Of a stretch of 64,000 bases of DNA, positions 54,575-64,000 are shown piece by piece. The notes below the pieces were generated by a model that saw only the letters and a program-made list of their open reading frames with translations, had not been told where the DNA came from and made no database searches. Position 1 is the first letter of the stretch. Each line of letters opens with the position of its first letter. The DNA is taken from assembly GCA_016110215.1 (NCBI GenBank), contig JADWQD010000001.1, positions 558,001 to 622,000 on the forward strand. The letters are read 5' to 3'. The position numbers were made by a program, and so were the translations under genes. This DNA is from Capronia americana. Taxonomy: Eukaryota; Ascomycota; Eurotiomycetes; Chaetothyriales; Herpotrichiellaceae.

Positions 54575-57500
54575 GTTGAAAGGAGGCCTATCGCAAGGGG
54601 AGACTCTCTGGAAGAACGAAGAGGAAGGGGAGTAGCCAATTTGAATACGCCTTTAGAGCTTTATAAGCCATGAAGACATGACAAGCATTCCTGACATTGT
54701 TTCAATAACTGAATGGCAGCCAGCGTCGCAACAGAAGTCCGTTGTGGTGTTTTCAATCTGGGGAAAGTCGCGCAGGAAACGCGAAAATCTATCGGACAGA
54801 CATTATTCCGTTCCGTGGTCGAACTCATCTTGGCGCTCAGCTGCCTTGACACACGAACTATTCACTGGAGCATTTCGTGTTTAACAAATCGCCAGCATCT
54901 GGTCAATGGAACGTTACTTAGCAATCATGTTCATTTTCCCAGTGTTGAATGGCAAAATGGCTATAACTATGAGAGTGCTCGTCTACTGAGGCTGCTTTGC
55001 ATACGCTATTCTGTAAAAGCGCATCCGGGACTGGATCGACGAATCGCAGGACCCTTATTCCGAACTTGCTTCGCTCTGTCGCGAGTACGAATCGATCGCG
55101 AATGCCGGCGGTGTCTGTCACAGTCCTTGACTCTCTGCACTCAAATGTCTTCTCAACACGTCCATTCTCATCGAGATAGTGAGCGGCCAATTAGGATTTT
55201 TGATGTACTGTGTAAGCTATATTCAACTCTTGTCCCTACACAATTGTGGCGACAAACCTCGGATCGCTGCCGCTCACACCAGGACGTCGCTGGAATCTCT
55301 TTTCATGATCATCTCTTCCAGGCGGCCTTGATCACCAGTGATGTGAGGCAGGATGGTACTGTCCGTAATGTCGGAGTGGAGTAACTAGGCTACCCGGTTG
55401 ATGAGCAAACGCTGTGCGATGTTGAGGGGAACCGGGAGGGAGGACAAAGCGGCCTGTCCGGACGAGGATGTCAATTTCATCGACACATAGAATGCTCTCG
55501 ATCTCACCGCCCGAAGCGCATTGCATCGGTCCTTGAACCGACGACAGAACCCACCCTTAAGTGATGGGATTCGTGCGCAGCATAATGGTGAAAGGGCGAC
55601 AAACCACGACATATATTCCGATAGACGGAGGCCGGCTTTTTATCAAAGACGGCACAACCGGTTAGCCAGCTCGACCGAGGATATCCCAGGCGATATATGT
55701 AGTCTCCTCTGAAGAGTGGCAACTTGTGCTCGGCAAGCATCGTGTTAGCGGGGGGGAGGGTTTGGTTCCACAAAGGAAAGCAGAACTCCGTATCCAGGGT
55801 CCAGTACCTCTATTTGGAGAACTGCCAATCGATTGAGCTGGATTTGAAAGGCGGCTCGAAGTCTTGCGTCTTATGCATTCATTAGCATGCAGGGCTTGGT
55901 AGCCAGGGGACACTGATGACACCAAGATTGAGTGCGCTTTGTCCGACGTCGGAAGGGCCACTTTAGTGCTGCCGCGAGAGGAAAAATTCAATGCTCGAAT
56001 CACGATGTTCGACCTGTGGCCTTGTTGCCAATCATTGGGTCACGCCCGAATAAAGTAATGGTTTGAAGCTCCTGCTGTGAACTGGGCAAAAAAATAGACT
56101 GCGAGGTGACTGGCTTCTGAACTAAGAACTGCTGACCATTCTTTCTCCCGAAAACTTCAGGAAAATTGCACATGGCACTGGATCGCTTAGATGGACATGT
56201 ACGATGCGACGTGACTCTATGCGGAACAGGCCGCATCCAATCTCTCGTGCTCGTTACCATCTGGCAGCAACCCGGGCGTGGGGTACATCCATGTTTCGAC
56301 GGTTTGCTCGCTTGTCAACTTGTGGTCGCACCACCACATACATAGCACTGCACGAGTAGTCAATCCTCTCGACAAGGAGGGCAACCTCGTGACAACTCGG
56401 GAGGACCCAAGCGTCGCTGAAAGATGGTATCAGTGGCACCAGGGCATGTGCATCTGATTGATATGTGCATCGTCCGTTGCCGGCCGTCCTGGTGTCAGCA
56501 AGGAAACTCCCCATATCGGATCTTGGGCAATGGAAAAATTTTTCTATCAGAACCCAGCGGCCGGGCGATATCGGAAGGTGGTTTTGAAGGTCAGGTGTTT
56601 TGAAGAGTGGTTCATCAAGAGCTGACATGGAGTCATGAAGCTATTCGCGGTCAAGGCCGATGGGAGCCTCACGCAGTTCACTCCTTCAGTTTGGCTGTTG
56701 GCGCAAAGTAGCGTAAGCCCAAGCAGAAGGATCTCGGTAGTTTGCGCGTCTAGACTCTAGAAGTGGAGTGCAGCGATGACACACAGGAACTGGACGAAAG
56801 AGGGTATAGAAACGCCCTGGAGAGACCAAGTCGTACGCCGGTAGCGGCTCCAAAATCACTGCTCAGATTTTTAAAGGTAATCTCGTAGTAAAGGCGACAT
56901 GATGATTGGGTGAAGCTGTCTGTTATCAGCAACTCTCGCATATGCAGACTCTATGCACGATGATGGAGAGCTGGAGGTTATTGTTCAGGATAAGGCCAAG
57001 GCACCAATAGCGAGACCTAGAAAGAGCTGCCCGTGGAGAACATGGAGCTGCATCCGAAGGGCCCCCCCACCATCACAGCCTACCCACCTGGTCGTGCCAG
57101 AAGCACTGTTCCGCGTGCGTTTGCTTGATGGGCGAAATTTTGATCGCACTTGGGAGAAGTGAAGCATCAAGTGAATCTTGGCCGAACTGCCTGTAGGAAG
57201 GGGAGGTCCAATTACCGACGCTGGATCGGCTACCGCGAAAGCTGCTATTGTGTGGAATTCCAGTGGCCCGATCAGACAGTGACGAGCGCAAAGTTCTGCG
57301 CTTTGCTTGAAAATCCAACCCCACACCTTCTCGCTGCTGGTTTTTGCCTTCGCCAGCCCAAGCAATCTTTCTTTTCTTTCACCTGCCCACCCTCAGCCCT
57401 TCTTCCTCTTGTTTCTCATTGTCCTGCCCGTAGTCTCTCGCATCCGCCAACCCTCCCTCGAGCACTCCATCAGTTGCTGGAGCTCGATTCACAGAGAGAC

Positions 57501-57674
57501 AGCCTCCTCGCTGCCAGGAAAATAGACAACCTCGTCGCTGCCGTCGAGCAGTGTACAGCGACTGGTCGACTTTGTCGGTCTACGGTCAAAGCAGCTCTCC
57601 GCACGGTCCCCTTGCCACCTGCCTCCACGCCTTCGACTGTCATTTCAAGGGCTTTGTCGCTAGTCGACCCTAGG
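54575..57674. other. Large divergent spacer (NUP57 / GLT1)
   Basis: 3.1 kb between divergent housekeeping genes. Frames of up to 223 codons exist (for example plus strand 54713-55384, minus strand 56628-56254) but none resembles a known protein. From about 57,355 a long pyrimidine-rich tract (CTTTCTTTTCTTTC and similar) marks the likely GLT1 transcription start. The GLT1 frame is open, without ATG, for 175 codons before the start. Confidence 0.5.
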
Positions 57675-60600
57675 ATGGGCTCAGTCGCTGAGGAAAGAAG
57701 ACAACAAGAGATCGCAACCGAAGAGGTCCAGGAAGAGTACACTCCGTATCAGCCCGAGAAGGGCTATGGCTGGGGTGAGGCTTTGCCGCAGAAGCAAGGC
57801 CTGTACGACCCTAGCCTCGAAAAAGATGCCTGTGGTGTAGGGTTCGCTGCCAATATCAAAGGCAAAGCGAGCCACAAAATCATCAGCGATGGTAAGTTCG
57901 GGCTCTCAAGATCCGGCTCCTGGTCCGCCTCTGACAGCCTTCAGCACGCAATCTCCTCTGTAACATGACCCACAGGGGTGCGGTGGGTTCAGATGCTAGA
58001 GATGGCGACGGTGCCGGTGTCATGACATCCATCCCCCACAAATTCTTCGTCAAGAACTTTGCCCGCGAGGTTGGCGTAGAACTGCCTCCGCTGGGTCAAT
58101 ATGCCGCCGGCAACCTCTTTTTCAAGCCCGACACTGAGATGCTGAAGCACGCCACCCTAAGCTTCGAGGAGGCCGCTCAATCGCTGGGCCTGCGAACACT
58201 GGGGTGGCGAGAGGTCCCTCGAGATTCTACCTTGCTTGGTCCTGCTGCCCTGTCCCGCGAGCCTATCATCCTACAGCCTTTTGTCGTTCTCGCCTCCGCA
58301 TATGGCACTGGCAATGCACCGGAAAACACCGACCCCGAGCAGTTTGACGACGCCGAGTTTGAGCGAAAGCTATACATCCTAAGGAAGACGGTTTCACATG
58401 ATGCACGATGGAAGCCATGGTTCTATGTCTGCTCTCTGAGCAACAGGAACATTGTCTACAAAGGACAACTAGCACCAGTTCAGGTGTACCAGTACTTTCA
58501 CGATCTGGTTTCAGTAGACTTTGAGGGGCATTTTGCCCTGGTTCACTCTCGATTTTCAACCAATACATTCCCCTCCTGGGATCGGTCACAGCCTCTTCGA
58601 TGGCTCGCACACAACGGTGAAATCAACACATTGAGAGGCAACAAGAACTGGATGAGAGCTCGCGAAGGTGTCTTGAGTTCCGACTTGTTTGGCGAGGAGA
58701 TTGAGAAGCTCTTTCCCATCGTCGAAGATGGAGGCTCAGACTCTGCTGCATTTGACAATGTATTGGAACTCTTGATGATGAATAGGGTCCTTTCTCTGCC
58801 TGAGGCCGTGATGATGATGGTTCCCGAAGCTTGGCAAGGTAACTCAGCCATAGATCCAGCTAAAGCAGCTTTCTATGAGTGGGCTGCTTGCCTGATGGAG
58901 CCATGGGATGGTCCTGCACTGTTCACGTTCGCGGACGGTCGTTACTGCGGTGCCAACCTCGACCGAAACGGTCTCAGACCGTGCCGTTATTACGTGACCG
59001 ATGACGATAGAATCATCTGTGCTTCTGAAGTTGGTACAATCGCTATCGAACCTGAACGAATCATCATCAAGGGTCGGTTGCAGCCGGGAAAGATGCTTTT
59101 GGTCGACACACAGGCAGGCCGTATCATCGACGATGCTGAACTCAAAGCCACGGTCGCAAATAGGCAGCCTTTCCAACAGTGGCTGAACAAGCTCTTGATG
59201 AAAATGCCCGAGGTCGTCGACGCTGTCTCGAAGGAGGTCGATCTGGGCTACAAACTCTCAGACGTCAGCGTCCAAGAGGATGCAAGACTCAAGGCCTTCG
59301 CCTACTCTTTCGAGCAGGTCAGTCTACTACTCGGACCTATGGCTGCAGATTCCAAGGAAGCACTCGGGTCCATGGGCAACGACGCACCTCTCGCGGCCCT
59401 TGCCCAGCAACCTAGACTTCTTTATGAGTATTTCCGACAGCTCTTCGCCCAGGTCACCAATCCTCCCATTGATCCAATCCGAGAAGCAATTGTCATGTCT
59501 CTCGAATGTTACGTCGGACCTCAAGGTAATTTACTGGAGATGGATGAATCCCAGTGTGGCCGACTCTTGCTTCCATCGCCAATCCTCGAGATCGAGACAC
59601 TGAACGCCATCAAAAATATTCAGACATACAACAAGGATTGGTCTGTACGGACGATTGATATTACGTTTGAAAAGGAGGACGGCATCGACGGCTACATGAA
59701 GGCCCTTGACGACATCTGCGACGAAGCCACAGCTGCAATCGATGAAGGAGACAAGATCATTATACTATCTGATCGGGCAGTGTCCGCGGAAAGAGTGCCT
59801 GTCTCTTCACTTCTTGCCACAGGTTTGGTGCACCATCATCTGATCCGAAACAAGTGGAGGTCCAGAGTGGCTCTACTTGTCGAAACCGCAGAGGCAAGAG
59901 AAGTGCACCATATGTGCGTGCTCGTCGGCTACGGCGCTGACGGTATCAACCCATACCTTGCTATGGAATGTATCCTCAAGATGAACCGCCAGGGTCTCAT
60001 CAAGAAGAAGCTGACTGATCAGCAAATTATTGAAAACTACAAAGCTTCTTGCGATGGCGGCATCTTGAAAGTGATGAGCAAGATGGGCATCTCGACTCTA
60101 CAGTCCTACAAGGGCGCACAGATCTTCGAAGCTCTTGGCATCGATGATACCGTTGTCGACCGTTGTTTCGCTGGCACTGCCACTCGAGTCCGCGGTATGA
60201 CGTTCGAGCTCATCGCCCAAGATGCCTTTGCATTGCACGAAAGGGGCTATCCATCTCGGCACGTCAGGACCATTCCTGGCTTGGCCGAGTCTGGCGAATA
60301 TCACTGGCGCGACGGTGGCGAGCCGCACATCAACGACCCTGTCAGCATTGCAAACATTCAGGATGCAGTCAGGACCAAGAATGACAAGTCATACGAGGCT
60401 TACTCTCTATCAGAATATGAGCAAATCAAGCAGTGTACCCTGCGTGGTATGCTAGACTTCGACTTCGATCAGCGTGCACCTATTCCGATCGACCAGGTGG
60501 AGCCATGGACAGAAATTGTTAGACGTTTCGTCACAGGTGCCATGTCCTACGGTTCGATTTCCATGGAAGCACACTCGACTCTTGCTGTGGCTATGAATCG

Positions 60601-63185
60601 GCTAGGCGGAAAGTCAAACACCGGTGAAGGTGGCGAGGACCCGGAGCGTAGCTTGAAGATGGAGAACGGCGACTCTATGCGTTCCGCCATCAAGCAGATC
60701 GCCTCTGGTCGTTTCGGTGTAACCTCCAACTACCTTGCCGATTCAGATGAACTCCAAATCAAGATGGCCCAGGGAGCTAAGCCTGGCGAGGGCGGTGAGC
60801 TTCCGGGCCACAAAGTGTCCCAGTCAATTGCGCGTACCCGACATTCTACCCCTGGTGTCGGCCTCATCTCTCCCCCTCCACATCACGACATTTACTCTAT
60901 TGAAGATCTTAAACAATTGATTTACGATCTCAAGTGCTCCAACCCAAGAGCAAGAGTGTCAGTGAAACTGGTGTCTGAGGTGGGTGTCGGTATCGTTGCT
61001 GCCGGTGTGGCAAAGGCCAAATCTGACCACATCTTGATATCTGGTCACGACGGTGGCACCGGTGCTTCGAGGTGGACTGGTATCAAATACGCCGGCCTCC
61101 CATGGGAGCTTGGTCTGGCTGAGACCCACCAGACTCTTGTACTGAACGATCTCCGAGGTCGTGTCATTGTGCAGACTGATGGCCAGCTTCGAACCGGTCG
61201 CGACGTTGCAATCGCTTGCTTACTTGGTGCTGAAGAATGGGGCTTCGCTACAACGCCTTTGATTGCCATGGGCTGCATTATGATGCGCAAGTGCCAGTAC
61301 GCATGGTCCCCTTACCTCCCTTCGTTTCCAATTGTACCTGCTAACAACCATTCGCAGCCTGAACACTTGCCCGGTTGGTATTGCTACTCAAGACCCCGTT
61401 CTCAGAGAAAAGTTCGGAGGCACTCCGGAGCACGTCATCAATTTTTTCTACTATGTGGCCAATGAACTCCGCGCCATCATGGCTCAGCTTGGCTTGAGAA
61501 CGGTGAATGAAATGGTGGGTCGCGCCGAACTCCTGAAAGTCCGCGAAGACCTCCGCACGGGCAAGACTCAGAACATCGACCTGTCCCTAATCTTGACACC
61601 CGCCCACTCTATCCGCCCTGGTGTGGCTACCTACAATGTCCGCAAGCAAGACCACAAGCTGCACACTCGACTGGACAACAAACTCATCTCCGAATCCGAG
61701 CTTGCCCTGGAGAAGGGGTTGCCATGTCGAATTGAAACCGACATTGTCAACACCGACCGTGCGCTCGGTGCGACCCTGTCCTACCAGATCAGTAAGCGAT
61801 ATGGCGAGGCAGGTCTGCCGCAGGATACTATTCATGTCAATATTAGAGGCTCCGCTGGCCAATCCTTCGGTGCCTATCTTGCGCCCGGGGTCACCTTGGA
61901 GCTAGAAGGTGATTCTAACGACTACGTCGGCAAAGGGCTGTCCGGCGGTCGCTTGATCATCTACCCTCCGCGCAGTGCTGTCTTCAAGGCCGAGGAGAAC
62001 ATTCTTATCGGCAACGTCTGCCTTTACGGTGCGACAAGTGGCACCTGCTACTTCAGAGGTGTCGCTGCCGAACGGTTCGCTGTCCGCAATTCAGGTGCCA
62101 ACGCTGTCGTTGAAGGTGTTGGTGATCACGGCTGCGAATACATGACGGGCGGTAGAGTTGTCATACTGGGGAGCACTGGTCGCAACTTCGCTGCCGGTAT
62201 GTCAGGTGGAATTGCCTACGTTCTCGACATGAACCAAGATTTCCATTCAAAGATCAACATGGAGATGGTCGAAGTCTCTGGTGTAGAGACGCCCGAGGAG
62301 ATTGCCTTCTTGCGGGGAATGATCGAAGATCATCACCATTACACGGGATCAGAGCTGGCGGCTCGCATTCTGCTAGAATTCAACAGAGCCCTTCCACGCT
62401 TCGTCAAGGTCTTACCCACAGACTACAAGAGGGTCTTGGCGGAGCAAGCGAAGCAGGCCGAGGAGGCTAGGAAAGCAGAATATCCTCTGCCGATCCTCCC
62501 AGGGAACCCTGTTCGCAATCTTCACCAGGAGCAGCGCGAAATCCACCAGGAGAAAGAGGCCAAGCAGCAGAAGGCGAACATGCTGGACATCGAGGAAGGC
62601 ATCAACGGAGATGCTGACCAAGCCAAGCGCAAGACGGCCCTTGTGCTCGACAAGACTCGAGGCTTCATGAAATATGCCCGCCGCGCCGAGAAGTACCGCA
62701 ATCCGAAGACGCGGGTCAAGGACTGGGCTGAACTTTCTCAACGCCTCAACGAAGACGAGTTGAAGTATCAATCGGCCAGATGTATGGATTGTGGTGTCCC
62801 TTTCTGCCAGTCTGATACCGGTTGTCCCATCTCCAACATCATTCCCAAATGGAATGAACTTGTATTTTTGGACGCCTGGAAGGATGCTCTCAATCGTCTA
62901 TTGATGACCAACAATTTCCCTGAATTCACCGGTCGTGTCTGCCCCGCCCCCTGCGAAGGTGCGTGTGTCCTAGGCATCAACGAAGATCCAGTCGGCATCA
63001 AGTCCATTGAATGCGCCATCATTGACAAAGGCTTTGAGATGGGCTGGATGGTGCCCAATCCGCCGCAAGAGCGTACTGGTAAGACGGTCGCCGTTATTGG
63101 CTCGGGTCCAGCTGGCCTTGCTGCTGCCGATCAGCTCAATCGTGTCGGACATAGCGTCACCGTCTATGAAAAGTCCGATCGTGCC

Positions 63186-63226
<41 letters not shown>

Positions 63227-64000
63227 CAAGAGAATCGTCCAACGAAGAGTTGATTTCATGGCCGCGGAAGGTGTCCAGTTCAAGACAGGTGTCATGGTCG
63301 GTCCAGACGAGGAGGTCAGCCTCGAGTCCCTGCGCCAGAAACACGATGCAGTAGTCATCTCAACCGGGGCTCAAGTGCCCCGGGACTTGAAGATCAAGAA
63401 CCGGGAAGCCGAGGGTATACACTTTGCCATGGAGTTTTTGCACGCAAATACCAAATCTCTGCTGGACTCTCAGCTGGGCGACGGCCATTACATTTCCGCC
63501 AAGGACAAGCACGTCATTGTCATCGGAGGTGGTGACACCGGCAATGACTGTATTGGTACTTCTCTGCGACACGGAGCCAAATCTATCACGAACTTCGAGC
63601 TCCTGCCTCAGCCACCGCCGGAGCGTGCTCGCGACAACCCATGGCCTCAGTGGCCGAGAATCTACCGTGTCGACTACGGCCACACCGAAGTCAAGCAACA
63701 CTATGGCAAAGACCCTCGCGAGTATTGTGTCATGACGAAGGACTTTGATGTCAAGGATGGACGCATTGTTGGCATCAACACAAACCGAGTCGACTGGACC
63801 AAGAGCGCCACGGGTGGTTGGGACATGAAGCCCCGAGAGGGAAGCGAGGAATATTTCCCAGCAGATCTCGTCCTTCTCTCCATGGGTTTCCTGGGCCCCG
63901 ATGACCGTCTGTTTGAAGGCCAAGTTGAGCTCGACCCGCGAAAGAACATCAAGACGCCAAAGAACATGTACAACACCAACCTTCCAGGCGTTTTTGCTGC
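57675..64000 (+). CDS. GLT1: Glutamate synthase (NAD(P)H), GOGAT, 3' end outside window
   Basis: Converts glutamine plus 2-oxoglutarate to two glutamates, the key step of ammonium assimilation with glutamine synthetase. Exons 57675-57891, 57945-61296 and 61358 onward; introns 53 and 61 nt. About 2,070 residues are in the window, perhaps 60 missing. Residues 1-52 are a propeptide; Cys53 (EKDACGVGF) becomes the N-terminal nucleophile of the glutaminase domain (THRGAVG, HNGEINTLRGN). The synthase domain with FMN site (GAMSYGSIS, GHDGGTGASRW) and the 3Fe-4S cysteines 1183, 1189 and 1194 follow; the second intron splits the last two. Then come the GXGXG helix (GVGDHGCEYMTGG), the fused small-subunit 4Fe-4S motifs (CMDCGVPFC, CPAPCEGAC), and the first nucleotide-binding motif (VIGSGPAGLAAA) and second (VIGGGDTGND). 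Confidence 0.97.

Noticed and set aside
54713..55384. 223-codon plus-strand frame in the NUP57/GLT1 spacer
   Set aside because: No recognisable motif, Cys/Arg/His-rich in a chance-like way, and overlapped by minus-strand frames of equal quality.
1..64000. tRNA genes, CRISPR arrays, transposons, prokaryotic-type operons
   Set aside because: I looked for GGTTCGAATC-type T-arms, regularly spaced repeats and transposase or reverse-transcriptase motifs and found none; introns and gene content show a eukaryotic nuclear region.

Overview
The window is nuclear DNA of a filamentous ascomycete (Pezizomycotina). Nearly every gene is split by GT-AG introns of about 45-125 nt with CTAAC/CTGAC-like branch points. 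The genes include a fungal non-reducing polyketide synthase, two Zn2Cys6 regulators, an AA11 chitin-active LPMO and fungal-type orthologues of PRE6, NDUFS6, RCF2, IWS1, TOM5, NUP57 and GLT1. A melanin-type synthase beside a large transporter-rich accessory region would suit a black-yeast-like lineage, but that is inference only. I see no rRNA, tRNA, CRISPR array or intact transposon.

Layout. (1) 1-6.3 kb: the 3' part of a non-reducing PKS (SAT-KS-AT-PT-ACP-ACP-TE), cut at its SAT domain by the left edge. (2) 6.3-9.1 kb: a gene-free convergent spacer full of short repeats and GTAC / TACGAGTAC-like words. (3) 9.1-31.1 kb: an accessory block with two Zn2Cys6 regulators, a fused DUF1446-DUF4387 (AtuA-like) protein, a sugar-type MFS carrier, a beta-propeller lactonase, a decayed second AtuA-like gene, a flavin (BBE-like) oxidase, an UNC93-like MFS carrier, an amidase and a phytanoyl-CoA-type Fe(II)/2-oxoglutarate dioxygenase. 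(4) 31.7-34.7 kb: compact housekeeping genes (CHY zinc finger, PRE6, NDUFS6). (5) 36.5-51.3 kb: the AA11 LPMO, a THEM6-like protein, RCF2, IWS1, a single-pass Cys-rich surface protein and a Dal5-type transporter. (6) 52.3-64.0 kb: TOM5, NUP57 and GLT1 glutamate synthase, which runs off the right edge.

How the genes may work together. The 11.4-31.1 kb block reads as a catabolic cluster: importers, an amidase, an oxidase that could make a lactone, a lactonase to open it, a dioxygenase and an AtuA-family protein, with a local regulator. The substrate cannot be told from sequence. The PKS is most like the YWA1 / tetrahydroxynaphthalene (pigment, melanin) type; no reductase or dehydratase partner lies in the window.

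The most distinctive gene structures are a 7-nt internal microexon in PRE6 and a 5-nt first coding exon in the CHY zinc-finger gene. Both were deduced because only these exons restore the conserved protein sequence.
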